From the NCBI GenBank assembly GCA_947487895.1, contig CANKYF010000002.1:248001-312000 (forward strand): 64,000 bases of DNA, in the 5' to 3' direction. The notes below the pieces were generated by a model. The model did no database searches and was not told where the DNA came from. It was given only the letters and a program-made list of their open reading frames with translations. Positions 8,099-16,516 of the stretch are shown piece after piece. How positions within the stretch are numbered: position 1 is the stretch's first letter; each line of letters opens with the position of its first letter. Origin of the DNA: an uncultured Flavobacteriaceae bacterium. GTDB lineage: Bacteria; Bacteroidota; Bacteroidia; Flavobacteriales; Flavobacteriaceae. The position numbers were made by a program, and so were the translations under genes.

Positions 8099-9550
8099 TT
8101 AAAATTGGAAGTAAATAAATGACCTATCTATACCATCATCATAAAATAATAACATTGATAAAATTACTATCGTATAAATGAGAAACCTCACTACTCTAGA
8201 TTTAAAATCAAATGGATTACGTTCATCTTTTCTTATAATATATTCGAATAGTAAAAATACCATAATCAACACATAATAATCTATCATTCTATACCCCCTA
8301 GGATGGTTGTATAATTCAAAAGAAAAATTCAAAAATATATTTTGAATATAATCAACTGCTTGCAAAATAGTCTTTGACCTAAAGAATATCCAGGAAAAAG
8401 AGACTAAAACAAACACCAAAGTAATCTTAAAAAACTCTTTAAAAGTTGAAATAAAAGACGTCTCTCCTACTATTGAGTTTTTATATTTTTTGTTATTGCC
8501 TAATAAAAAAGTTGGAATATATAACAAAGAATGAAAAGCTCCCCAAACTATATAAGTCCAATTTGCCCCATGCCATAATCCACTAACCAAAAATACTATT
8601 GCAATATTCCTAATTGATACCAACCTGCCTCTACGTGACCCTCCAAGTGGGATGTAAACATAATATTTAAACCAATTAGATAGCGAAATATGCCAGCGAT
8701 TCCAAAATTCAGCTATATTTCTAGAAAAATACGGAAACTTAAAATTTGACAATAGTTCTATTCCAAAAAGCTTAGCAACTCCAATAGCTATATCTGAATA
8801 CCCTGAAAAGTCTCCATAAATTTGAAAACTAAAAAATACAGCACCTAAAATAAGTGTTGAAGATGGATAAGTAGAATAATTAGAAAAAATATCATCAACT
8901 ATAGGAGCTAGTGCATCTGCCATTACTATCTTTTTAAATAACCCCCATAAAATAAGTTTTAAGCCACTAACTATTTGATTATGATTAAACGTTTTTTTAG
9001 TAATTATTTGAGGTAATAAATTTGATGCTCTTTCTATAGGGCCTGCAACTAACTGTGGAAAAAAACTAACAAAAGTAGCAAAAGCTAAAAAGTCTTTAGT
9101 TGGCTTTATTTGTTTATAATACACATCAAAAGAATAAGACATGGTTTGAAATGTATAAAAAGAAATGCCTACGGGTAGAATAATTTGTAAAGTCCAAGTA
9201 CTATGAATAGTATAACCTAAGTTACTAAACATTTCTACCCAAGAAGCTATAAAAAAATTGTAATATTTAAAGAACCCTAGTAACCCCAAGTTAAATATTA
9301 CACTAACCCAAAGCCATAATATTTTCAACGATTTTTTCTCTTTTATAAAAATTTGTTGAGCCACAAAATAATCTACAACTGTGCTAAGAAAGATTAAAGA
9401 AAGAAACCTCCAATCCCAAAAACCATAGAAAAAATAACTAGCAACTAAAAGTAATACATTCTGAGCTCTTAAGTTTTTTTTTAAAACACACCAATAAAGA
9501 CAAAATACTATTGGTAAAAAAAAGCAGAACTCAATTGAATTGAATAGCAT
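8099..9550 (-). CDS. MBOAT family O-acyltransferase (AlgI/DltB/PatA-like)
   Basis: 483 residues with about ten or more membrane segments. Signature segments are AEFWNRWHISLSNWFKYYVY, YIPLGGSRRG and SGLWHGANWTYIVWG, whose His is the catalytic histidine of the MBOAT family. AlgI-type proteins carry acetyl groups across the inner membrane for O-acetylation of exopolysaccharides. Paired with the downstream SGNH protein it probably finishes the glycan made by the genes at 1-7117. It is the first gene of its minus-strand pair; the 750 bp upstream are gene-free, so its promoter should lie there. Confidence 0.92.
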   Translation of the reverse strand: MLFNSIEFCFFLPIVFCLYWCVLKKNLRAQNVLLLVASYFFYGFWDWRFLSLIFLSTVVDYFVAQQIFIKEKKSLKILWLWVSVIFNLGLLGFFKYYNFFIASWVEMFSNLGYTIHSTWTLQIILPVGISFYTFQTMSYSFDVYYKQIKPTKDFLAFATFVSFFPQLVAGPIERASNLLPQIITKKTFNHNQIVSGLKLILWGLFKKIVMADALAPIVDDIFSNYSTYPSSTLILGAVFFSFQIYGDFSGYSDIAIGVAKLFGIELLSNFKFPYFSRNIAEFWNRWHISLSNWFKYYVYIPLGGSRRGRLVSIRNIAIVFLVSGLWHGANWTYIVWGAFHSLLYIPTFLLGNNKKYKNSIVGETSFISTFKEFFKITLVFVLVSFSWIFFRSKTILQAVDYIQNIFLNFSFELYNHPRGYRMIDYYVLIMVFLLFEYIIRKDERNPFDFKSRVVRFLIYTIVILSMLLFYDDGIDRSFIYFQF

Positions 9551-10208
9551 AAAAAATAATATAGATTATTAATTCTGAAGTAAATATCTTCTAAGCCTAT
9601 TAGTATATCAAAAATTATCTATAAAATGCACAATATAGCTTACAATATACATCAAATATAAATTATAAATCTTATTAGAAAGAGGGTATTTGTAAAAAAC
9701 AATATGATATTTTGTTGAGCGGATATTAATATTATGATATTTTACTTAATAAATTAAAAGATAATTAATTTTTAATTTGCTAAATAGATTTGGTAAACAT
9801 TTCAACAGATAAAAGACAACCTTTTTTGATGGAGTTTGTAATTTATGTACTACGTTATTAAGTACGTTAAAATAATTTATTTCTATTTGCTCCTTATATG
9901 AAGTAAAATTGTAAACAAATATAATGTTGACACTAATAAATATAGACTCTGTATTACTACTTACTATCCAAATTAAAGATCATATTGATTATAAGAATAC
10001 AGCTGCATTAAAAATTGCATCTAAACTTGGGGTTCCTAAAACATAATTAGCATGTCTTTAATTGTCTCTCTCTGATAAGAAATATTGTTTATGACTACAT
10101 AGCAAAAAATTGTTATAACATAGTATGTTTAAAAGGAAGTTTACACATGAATTGAAAAGCGTTTCTAGAGGAAAACTAACTTTTATTATTTATTCAAAGA
10201 GATGTATT
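9551..10208. other. Gene-free AT-rich stretch
   Basis: About 660 bp with no convincing gene. The longest readable piece I noted is a 41-codon frame at 9924-10049 on the plus strand (MLTLINIDSVLLL... ending GVPKT), which I do not recognise; it may be chance or a decayed remnant. No tRNA, transposase or inverted repeat of insertion-sequence type was seen. The region separates the glycan cluster from the Lrp regulator and should contain the minus-strand promoter of the MBOAT gene. Confidence 0.5.
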
Positions 10209-10266
10209 TTAAATAAAAAGTATTCATTTTTAACTTTAAAGTTAAAAATGAATACTTTTTATTTAA
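10209..10266 (-). terminator. 58-bp perfect palindrome, probable terminator of the Lrp-type gene
   Basis: The 29 bases from 10209 are the exact reverse complement of 10238-10266, with no spacer, centred on ACTTTAAAGT. It begins about 35 bp downstream of the stop of the minus-strand Lrp gene, where an intrinsic terminator is expected, and its arms end in T-rich runs on both strands. The stem is AT-rich and unusually long and perfect for a terminator, so a cruciform or a two-fold protein site is also possible. Confidence 0.6.
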
Positions 10267-10300
10267 GGATATATTACCTAGTATTTTAATGAAATACAAT

Positions 10301-10783
10301 TTACTCCAAATCATTAAAAATAGAATGCATTAAACGTTTTTTATCGTTTATACTTTCTTCCAAAGAAATCATTGTTTCTGTTCTATAAACCCCTTCAATG
10401 TCATCTAAAAGAAATATCACTTCCTTAGCATGCTCGGTACTTCTTGCTCTAATTTTACAGAAAATATTAAACTTCCCTGTAGTTATATGAGCCACAGTTA
10501 CATATGGAATTTCACTTATTCTTTCTAAAACAAATTTGGTTTGAGATGTATTATTTAAATATACACCTACATAAGCAATAAAAGAATACCCAAGTTTTTT
10601 ATAATCTAGCATTAAAGATGATCCTTTAATTATACCAGATTCCTCCATTTTCTTAACACGCACGTGAACCGTACCTGCAGATATCAATAATTTTTTAGCT
10701 ATGTCTGTAAAAGGAATTCTTGTGTTATCTATTAACATATCAAGAATTTGATGATCGATTTCGTCTAATTTAATTTTCCCCAT
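10301..10783 (-). CDS. Lrp/AsnC family transcriptional regulator
   Basis: 160 residues, the family's usual length. An N-terminal winged helix-turn-helix (LDEIDHQILDMLIDNTRIPF, then DIAKKLLISAGTVHVRVKKM) is joined to a C-terminal RAM/AsnC ligand-binding domain (about residues 70-150, with ITTGKFNIFCKI and EGVYRTETMISL). Family members are octameric feast/famine regulators that sense amino acids. It is a single gene, followed by the large palindrome at 10209-10266. Its regulon cannot be told from here. Confidence 0.93.
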   Translation of the reverse strand: MGKIKLDEIDHQILDMLIDNTRIPFTDIAKKLLISAGTVHVRVKKMEESGIIKGSSLMLDYKKLGYSFIAYVGVYLNNTSQTKFVLERISEIPYVTVAHITTGKFNIFCKIRARSTEHAKEVIFLLDDIEGVYRTETMISLEESINDKKRLMHSIFNDLE

Positions 10784-10853
10784 GATTAAGTATTCTTAGA
10801 TAAAAATCAAAATTAATACATTTTCATTAATAATTACGCATAAACAGTACGTT

Positions 10854-11999
10854 TTATTTCAGGTTTAATGCGATTTTTTCATTATTCAACATCACGATAA
10901 CGTTTTCGTAACCTAGGTTCAACCTAATTCCATCTTCAGTTAAGACCTTACCTCCTCTTGCATCTATCTCTCTATGACCATAAAAACTTTCTAATTTTTC
11001 AATTTTTATAACATTCGGAACAAATTCTAACTTACCACTAATTAATGTCTCTGTGTACTGTACAGCAATATCAACCAAACCTTCAGCATAACCAGACACA
11101 TTTCGTACTATAATATCAAAAAACAATTTTTCATTTTCAGGAATAGCATTATATCCTTCATAATTTCTCCCATCGATTTCGCTATTAGCTATATAAGCTA
11201 AAGAAGAAAGGTAAGACACATAGATAAGCTCTCTTGTAAACTCCCTATTATAATCTCCATCATAATGACCTGCTTCAAAAAGAATGGTTGGCACATTTTC
11301 ACTCTGGAATGTGTCTCCAACGCAATTAATATTAAAGGCATCATCATACACCCCTATTTGATTAGGAATTATTCCTTGCAATGTATTATTCATAACAGAA
11401 ATTATCTCCATTGAAACTTTTCTATTATCTGTTACAGTACATTCTTGATCTTGAGCTGGTGACAAAAACGATACAGTAGCTGATTTATTAGTGTTTCCAG
11501 CACTAAAAATAGTGCGTTGTCCATGCAAATTATAACAATAATGAGGCTTAAAGTCATTAAATACGGCTCTTAACACTTTACTTTCTGGTTGTGTTAAGTT
11601 TTGAGCATCTCTATTTAAATCTACCTTATTTGCGTTTATTCTAGTATAAGCCTCTGCTCCATCTGGGTTAAGAATAGGTATAATATATAATGTACAGGAT
11701 TTTAAAATAGAATTTACATCTTGAGCATTGCTAAAGGTATTAAATAAGTCGAATAATGCTTTTGTGGTTGTAGATTCGTTTCCATGCATTTGAGACCACA
11801 TCAACACTCTCTTATTTCCTTCACCCACTTTAATACCGTAAATAGGTTTATCTAAAACCGATCTCCCAATAACATCAATCGCATAATTTTTATCTAATGC
11901 ATCAATTAGAGGTTTAATGTTAGAGTTCGTAATATACCTACCAAAAAGAGCTTTTTCTTTATTGTTTATATATAGAGATTTTAAGTGATCTAATTTCAT
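10854..11999 (-). CDS. M14 family zinc carboxypeptidase
   Basis: About 381 residues. Zinc and catalytic features of M14 peptidases are visible: MHGNES (His and Glu zinc ligands), PILNPDGAEAYTR, VDLNRD (substrate-binding Arg), YNLHGQR (third zinc ligand) and ILFEAGH with the catalytic Glu. No signal peptide is obvious, so a cytoplasmic role such as trimming muropeptides or dipeptides is possible. I chose the ATG at 11999 (MKLDHLK); the longer frame to 12029 would run through an operator-like repeat and adds an unlikely leader. The upstream region shares GTTTAC-N4-GTAAAC palindromes with the divergent XRE gene, suggesting joint control. Confidence 0.85.
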   Translation of the reverse strand: MKLDHLKSLYINNKEKALFGRYITNSNIKPLIDALDKNYAIDVIGRSVLDKPIYGIKVGEGNKRVLMWSQMHGNESTTTKALFDLFNTFSNAQDVNSILKSCTLYIIPILNPDGAEAYTRINANKVDLNRDAQNLTQPESKVLRAVFNDFKPHYCYNLHGQRTIFSAGNTNKSATVSFLSPAQDQECTVTDNRKVSMEIISVMNNTLQGIIPNQIGVYDDAFNINCVGDTFQSENVPTILFEAGHYDGDYNREFTRELIYVSYLSSLAYIANSEIDGRNYEGYNAIPENEKLFFDIIVRNVSGYAEGLVDIAVQYTETLISGKLEFVPNVIKIEKLESFYGHREIDARGGKVLTEDGIRLNLGYENVIVMLNNEKIALNLK

Positions 12000-12011
12000 C
12001 TGAATTATTTT

Positions 12012-12300
12012 GGATACAAATGTAAACATTTACTATTTTACAATTGTAAACAATAATTTGTGACTGAAATTGATGCTTTTGTATACATTTGTATACGAAA
12101 TGACGGAATAATAATCCTATCAATTAGCTATTTTGTGAAAATGGATAATAAGTATATGTAAATCAAATGTTTAAGATTACTTATATGAACTGAAAGTTTA
12201 ATTGATTAATATATTTATTCATATGTTATTATTTAATTCAATATAAATGTTTACATTTGTAACAACAATTCATTAATAAAACATGTTTACAATGGTAAAC
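12012..12300. promoter_or_regulatory. Five operator-like palindromes GTTTAC-N4-GTAAAC between M14 peptidase and XRE gene
   Basis: Five 16-bp sites fit one pattern: 12012-12027 (GGATAC AAAT GTAAAC), 12036-12051 (TTTTAC AATT GTAAAC), 12081-12096 (GTATAC ATTT GTATAC), 12249-12264 (GTTTAC ATTT GTAACA) and 12285-12300 (GTTTAC AATG GTAAAC). One lies 13 bp before the chosen peptidase start and one covers the XRE start codon. The arrangement suggests that the XRE protein represses itself and perhaps the peptidase. Confidence 0.6.
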
Positions 12301-12693
12301 AACAAAGAATTTGCAAATAGACTAAAAAAAGTGATTGATTATTATGGTGAATCAGCCTCTTCTTTCGCTGAAAAAATCAATGTACAACGCTCTAGTATTT
12401 CTCATATCCTCTCTGGTAGAAATAAACCGAGTTTAGATTTTATTCTTAAAATCCTATCCTCCTATCCCCATGTAGATTTGTATTGGCTAGTAAACGGAAA
12501 AGGTTCTTTTCCTAAAAGTCAAGAAAAAGCTGAACCTGAAAAGAAAAGAAAAACACCAGTTGAGAATATTAAATCTGAAACAAATAATTTATTTTCTGAA
12601 AATGCTCAAACAGAAATTAGAGATAAAAATAAAACCATAGAACGCATAGTGATTTTTTATTCAGACGGAAGTTTTGAAAATTTTCAGAATTAA
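12283..12693 (+). CDS. XRE-family helix-turn-helix repressor
   Basis: 136 residues. The first 70 form an HTH_3/Cro-C1 type domain (FANRLKKVIDYYGES, FAEKINVQRSSISHILSGRN, PSLDFILKILSSYP), ending in YWLVNGKGSF, a common ending in Bacteroidota phage-repressor-like proteins. The rest is a charged linker and a short C-terminal IERIVIFYSDGSFENF strand-rich piece. Start may be 12283 or the in-frame ATG at 12292; both overlap an operator-like palindrome, so translation and DNA binding are linked at the same bases. It probably controls itself and the divergent peptidase. No phage genes are nearby, so it looks chromosomal. Confidence 0.85.
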   Translation: MFTMVNNKEFANRLKKVIDYYGESASSFAEKINVQRSSISHILSGRNKPSLDFILKILSSYPHVDLYWLVNGKGSFPKSQEKAEPEKKRKTPVENIKSETNNLFSENAQTEIRDKNKTIERIVIFYSDGSFENFQN

Positions 12694-12706
12694 CTTTTAT
12701 TCTTAT

Positions 12707-12714
12707 TAATTTTG
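12707..12714 (+). promoter_or_regulatory. -7 promoter box (TAATTTTG) for the small lipoprotein
   Basis: The sequence TAATTTTG fits the Bacteroidota -7 consensus TAnnTTTG and ends 17 bp before the ATG at 12732, implying a very short leader. I did not locate a convincing -33 TTG. Confidence 0.5.
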
Positions 12715-12731
12715 CATAGAAATTTTATTCT

Positions 12732-13100
12732 ATGCGCTACTTATTTACATGCCTACTATTAATTTGTTTTAGTTGTTATAACACCGAAAGAAATTGCAGC
12801 AATTTTAAAACTGGGGAGTTTTACAGCGAAGTTATCATTAATGAAGAAGTATTTAAATCTACATTTAAGAGATCTGAAGACTTACAAATAGAAATCTATA
12901 ATAAAAAAATAGACTCTTCTAAATTACGTTGGATAAATGATTGCGAAGTCATTTTTAGAACTATCAACCCTAAAAACATGGCTGAACAAAAAGACGTTCA
13001 TTTAAAAATCCTAACTACAACAGATAGCTCCTACTCTTTTGAATATTCTTATGTAGGAGAAACTAAGAAACAAAAAGGTATTGCTTATAAAGCTAAATAA
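12732..13100 (+). CDS. Small lipoprotein of unknown function
   Basis: 122 residues. The N-terminus MRYLFTCLLLICFSC is a lipoprotein signal peptide with the acylated Cys at about residue 15. The mature part is mostly polar and predicted strand-rich, with paired Cys (NCSNF, NDCEV) that might form a disulfide. I recall small conserved flavobacterial lipoproteins with the NC..FKTGEF pattern, but no function. It overlaps nothing and faces a minus-strand gene whose stop is one base after its own. Confidence 0.75.
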   Translation: MRYLFTCLLLICFSCYNTERNCSNFKTGEFYSEVIINEEVFKSTFKRSEDLQIEIYNKKIDSSKLRWINDCEVIFRTINPKNMAEQKDVHLKILTTTDSSYSFEYSYVGETKKQKGIAYKAK

Positions 13101-13101
13101 G

Positions 13102-13602
13102 TTAGTCGAACGGATATAAAAAAGACTCTACTAAATTAAATTTCAACTGTTTATCATCAGTTATTTCATAGGTTAAAAAAAGTTCTCCCCAAAATTCACC
13201 ATCTGAAAAATCAGCAATGATCCATTTATGATTCAACATTTTAATGGTATTCAACATCATTTTTCTACCACTACTTGCAGCATATGGAACTAATGGGTGC
13301 TCACCTTTTACTTCATTTAGTTTATATAATTCATCTTTTATAAAAGGTATTAACTCATCTATTTCATAACCTTCTTTTTCGAAATAACTAATGGCGTCTT
13401 CATTTCTATCTAAATTAAAATGCGATACTTCAAGCAAATCATTTTCTAAAATCTCAATAGAATCTTTGAGTTTTGTTATTACTTTTTCCCTCTTATCCAA
13501 TTTAACATTAAGATCTTCAAAAATACGTTTAGAATTCACATATTGAAATAATATCAACAATACTGAAAACACAAACAGATACATAAAAATTCTTTGCTTC
13601 AT
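13102..13602 (-). CDS. Membrane-anchored coiled-coil protein of unknown function
   Basis: 166 residues. One membrane segment near the N-terminus (about residues 5-22, MYLFVFSVLLILFQYV), a short coiled coil (about 30-60, LDKREKVITKLKDSIEILEN) and a C-terminal globular part with KWIIADFSDGEFWGELFLTY. It looks like a periplasmic-facing hypothetical protein. It lies 44 bp downstream of the MBL-hydrolase gene on the same strand and may be cotranscribed with it. I do not recognise the family. Confidence 0.75.
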   Translation of the reverse strand: MKQRIFMYLFVFSVLLILFQYVNSKRIFEDLNVKLDKREKVITKLKDSIEILENDLLEVSHFNLDRNEDAISYFEKEGYEIDELIPFIKDELYKLNEVKGEHPLVPYAASSGRKMMLNTIKMLNHKWIIADFSDGEFWGELFLTYEITDDKQLKFNLVESFLYPFD

Positions 13603-13646
13603 CTTATAATCAAATTTCTAATTTATTAAATACTCATTTTATGAGT

Positions 13647-14408
13647 TTAAATTTTTATTTCTAATTCATCGTAAGCTAAAAACACATTTTCTGGCAATGT
13701 TTTTTCAACTTCGTCATGAAATCCTAATTTATGGCTAATATGTGTTAAATAAGCTTTCTCTGGGTTTACTTTTTTAATAAATACTAAAGCCTCATCTAGA
13801 TTAAAATGCGAATAATGAGGCTCTATCCTTAATGCATTAACTACTAAAACCTTAACATCTTTAAGTTTTTTAAACTCCTTATCTTTAATAGTTTTCATAT
13901 CTGTTAAATACACAAAGTCATCAAATCTAAAACCAAAGACTTGTAATCTACCATGCTTTCCGCTAATAGGAACTATTGATAGATTGTTGATTTTAAATGT
14001 TTCGTTTTTAATTCTGTTCACCATCACAGATGGAGCTCCTGGATATTTATTTTTAGTTTTAAAAACATAATCAAACTTCTTCTTTAAAGATTTTAAAACA
14101 CGTTTATGCCCATAAATTGGGATAGCTCCTTGTTTAAAATAAAAAGGTCTTATATCATCCAACCCCATTACATGATCTGCATGCTCATGCGTGAACAAAA
14201 CCGCATCAACTTTATCACAACCAGCTCTAAGCATTTGATATCTAAAATCTGGTCCACAATCAATTACATAATTAAAATCTTCACATTCTATCAAAACAGA
14301 AACACGCAACCTTTTATCTTTTGGGTTATTACTCAAGCACACAGGATGATCACTTCCTATAATAGGAATGCCTTGCGATGTACCTGTACCCAAAAATGTT
14401 ACTTTCAA
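13647..14408 (-). CDS. MBL-fold metallo-hydrolase (PhnP-like)
   Basis: 253 residues. The N-terminal VTFLGTGTSQGIP is the usual opening of PhnP/RNase Z-like beta-lactamase-fold hydrolases; FTHEHADHVMGLDDIRPF is the HxHxDH metal site; later His residues occur at GKHGRL and THISHKLGFH, with Asp in LTDMKT. PhnP-type enzymes cleave phosphodiesters such as cyclic ribose phosphates; no phn genes are nearby, so the substrate is open. The next minus-strand gene downstream is the 166-residue membrane protein. Confidence 0.85.
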   Translation of the reverse strand: MKVTFLGTGTSQGIPIIGSDHPVCLSNNPKDKRLRVSVLIECEDFNYVIDCGPDFRYQMLRAGCDKVDAVLFTHEHADHVMGLDDIRPFYFKQGAIPIYGHKRVLKSLKKKFDYVFKTKNKYPGAPSVMVNRIKNETFKINNLSIVPISGKHGRLQVFGFRFDDFVYLTDMKTIKDKEFKKLKDVKVLVVNALRIEPHYSHFNLDEALVFIKKVNPEKAYLTHISHKLGFHDEVEKTLPENVFLAYDELEIKI

Positions 14409-14444
14409 TTGTAATTAGTTTTGCACAAAAATAGCGTTATTTTT

Positions 14445-14473
14445 TTGTTTGCTTTACTTATTTAATAACTTTG
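14445..14473 (+). promoter_or_regulatory. Promoter TTG-N18-TAACTTTG
   Basis: A TTG at 14445-14447 and TAACTTTG at 14466-14473 are 18 bp apart, matching the Bacteroidota housekeeping promoter (TTG about 17-23 bp before TAnnTTTG). The box ends 28 bp before the ATG of the gene at 14502. Confidence 0.65.
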
Positions 14474-14501
14474 TAAATAACGCATACAACCTATAAATAA
14501 T

Positions 14502-15983
14502 ATGGATATTAGCATAAAAGGCGATAGAGAATTTGACGATATTCCTTCAATTAAATCTAAAGCACTTCGCATCAATTTAAATCAAAACATTTACGGATCA
14601 TTTGCTGAGATTGGCGCAGGACAAGAAACATGTAGGCAGTTTTTTAGAGCTGGAGGCGCTTCAGGAACCATCGCCAAAGCAATGTCTGCATATGATAAAG
14701 CTTTTAGTGATGCTATTTATGGTGCCGAAGATGATGGACGCTATGTAACTGAATCTAGGTTGCGTAAAATGCTTTCTCATGAAATGGATCTCATGGAGCA
14801 ACGTATTACTCGCGACAAAAATCCAGATAAAATTTTCTTTACTTATGCTAATACTGTAGCTACGATAGACTTTGCCAAACAATTTAAAGGTCATGGTTGG
14901 GTAGGCATTAAATATCAAATTGAACCTACGGGAGGTTATAATGAAATTCTTTTACATGTTAGATTTAAAGAAACCGATGCTCGCTTACAACAAGAAACAC
15001 TTGGCACTTTAGGAACTAATCTTGTTTATGGAGCATTTTATCATTACCATCAACCAAAGAAATTACTACGTTATTTATATGATCATTTAGATAAAGATCA
15101 AGTTGAAATTGATACCATTAATTTTTCTGGTCCGGTTTTTAAAAATGTAGACAATCGCTTAATGAGTTTACAACTTGTTAAAAACGGAATGACAGATGCT
15201 GTAGTCTTTGGTCCAGACGGAACAAATGTATTGCCTGCTAGAATTTTTTATAAGAAAAACATTTTAGCGCTTCGCGGAAGTTTTAGACCAGTTACCAAAG
15301 TAAATATGGCCATGTATGAGAAGTCATACAAAATGTTTGTAAATGAAAAGAAAGTTGAAGCTGATAATACTGTAACTGTTTTTGAAATAACGCTTTCTAA
15401 CCTTAGAGCCGAAGGAGAAATTGATGAACAAGATTTTATAGATAGAGCTGATTTATTGTGTGCTTTAGGGCATTCTGTAATGATTTCCAACTTTAAAGAA
15501 TACTTTAAAGTTGTGGAGTATTTCTCTAACTACACCAAAGCAAGAATGGGTTTAGCTATGGGGGTAAATAACTTAGTTGATATTTTCGATGAAAAATATT
15601 ACCGTCATATAAGCGGCGGTATTTTAGAAGCCTTTGGTAAGTTATTCTTTAAAGACTTAAAAGTATATCTATACCCAATGTTTGACCCTGAAACAGGAGA
15701 TCTTGTTACTAGTGAGAACTTAAAAGTTTATCCACGTATGAAAGAATTATATAAATTCTTTAAATACAATGGTAAAGTAGTTGACATAAAAGATTATGAT
15801 GAAAGTATCATGAATATTTTCTCAAGAGAAGCCTTAAATATGATTGATAAAGGAGAACCTGGTTGGGAAAAAATGTTACCAGAAGGAACTGCAGACTTAA
15901 TTAAAGATTATAGGCTTTTTGGTTACACCAGAAAACCTTTAAAACCTCTAGCTATAAAACGAAGGATAGTATCAAAAAAATAA
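14502..15983 (+). CDS. Conserved protein of unknown function (493 aa)
   Basis: A 493-residue soluble-looking protein without signal peptide or membrane segments. Conserved-looking glycine-rich N-terminal segments include YGSFAEIGAGQETCRQFFRA and GGASGTIAKAMSAYDK. I remember close relatives across Bacteroidota carrying unreliable names such as TonB-dependent receptor or nicotinate-nucleotide adenylyltransferase; neither fits what is seen, since there is no barrel or plug and no HxGH nucleotidyltransferase motif. It has its own promoter and a strong terminator, so it is a single-gene unit. Real but uncharacterised. Confidence 0.8.
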   Translation: MDISIKGDREFDDIPSIKSKALRINLNQNIYGSFAEIGAGQETCRQFFRAGGASGTIAKAMSAYDKAFSDAIYGAEDDGRYVTESRLRKMLSHEMDLMEQRITRDKNPDKIFFTYANTVATIDFAKQFKGHGWVGIKYQIEPTGGYNEILLHVRFKETDARLQQETLGTLGTNLVYGAFYHYHQPKKLLRYLYDHLDKDQVEIDTINFSGPVFKNVDNRLMSLQLVKNGMTDAVVFGPDGTNVLPARIFYKKNILALRGSFRPVTKVNMAMYEKSYKMFVNEKKVEADNTVTVFEITLSNLRAEGEIDEQDFIDRADLLCALGHSVMISNFKEYFKVVEYFSNYTKARMGLAMGVNNLVDIFDEKYYRHISGGILEAFGKLFFKDLKVYLYPMFDPETGDLVTSENLKVYPRMKELYKFFKYNGKVVDIKDYDESIMNIFSREALNMIDKGEPGWEKMLPEGTADLIKDYRLFGYTRKPLKPLAIKRRIVSKK

Positions 15984-16010
15984 AAAAAAGCCCTAAATGG
16001 GCTTTTTTTT
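15982..16010. terminator. Bidirectional intrinsic terminator
   Basis: AAAAAAAAGCCC, loop TAAAT, GGGCTTTTTTTT. The hairpin has a T run on each strand and lies between two convergent genes, touching the stop codon of the peroxiredoxin gene. Confidence 0.85.
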
Positions 16011-16461
16011 ATTTCAATATCTGATTAGTATGATCTTTGGTTTTTACCTTAGTAATAATTTCTTCAATTGTGCCATTTTCATCAATAACGAAAGTAGTTC
16101 TATGAATGCCATCAAATTCTCGTCCCATAAACTTTTTTGGGCCCCAAACTTTAAAGGCGTTTATTACCTCTTTACTTTCATCTGCTAATAAAGGGTACTG
16201 AAATTCATATTTCTTTTTAAAGTTTGTTTGCCTCTTTTCACTATCTGCACTAACTCCTAAAATTTCGTATCCTAAAGATTTAAAACGCTCATAGTTATCT
16301 CTTAAGTTACAAGCCTCAACAGTACAACCTGGTGTGCTTGCTTTAGGGTAAAAAAACAACACAAGCTTTTTACCTTTGTAATCTTCTAAAGAAACCGTAT
16401 TTCCATCTTGATCTTTCGATACGAAATTAGGAGCTTTATCTCCTATTTTTAATGTAGTCAT
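16009..16461 (-). CDS. bcp: Thioredoxin-dependent thiol peroxidase (BCP-type peroxiredoxin)
   Basis: About 150 residues. The order KIGDKAPNF, FFYPKASTPGCTVEACNLRD, YEILGVSADS and TTFVIDENG is that of bacterioferritin-comigratory-protein peroxiredoxins. The peroxidatic Cys lies in PGCTVE and the resolving Cys five residues on (EACNLRD), as in atypical two-Cys enzymes. It reduces peroxides in the cytoplasm using thioredoxin. The ATG at 16461 gives the normal MTTLKIGD start; one two codons earlier is possible. Single gene, ending in the terminator at 15982-16010. Confidence 0.93.
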   Translation of the reverse strand: MTTLKIGDKAPNFVSKDQDGNTVSLEDYKGKKLVLFFYPKASTPGCTVEACNLRDNYERFKSLGYEILGVSADSEKRQTNFKKKYEFQYPLLADESKEVINAFKVWGPKKFMGREFDGIHRTTFVIDENGTIEEIITKVKTKDHTNQILK

Positions 16462-16516
16462 AAGCAATTGTTTTGTTTAATTTTTTTTTAACTTCGTTTC
16501 ACAAAAATACAACCAA

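Noticed and set aside
9924-10049. 41-codon frame in the gene-free stretch
   Set aside because: No family, promoter or neighbour supports it; kept only as a note.
12283-12693. XRE gene as part of a prophage
   Set aside because: No integrase, structural or lysis genes nearby; flanking genes are ordinary chromosomal ones.
14106-14414. 102-codon plus-strand frame opposite the MBL hydrolase gene
   Set aside because: It lies wholly antisense to a clear enzyme gene with intact motifs and has no recognisable features of its own.
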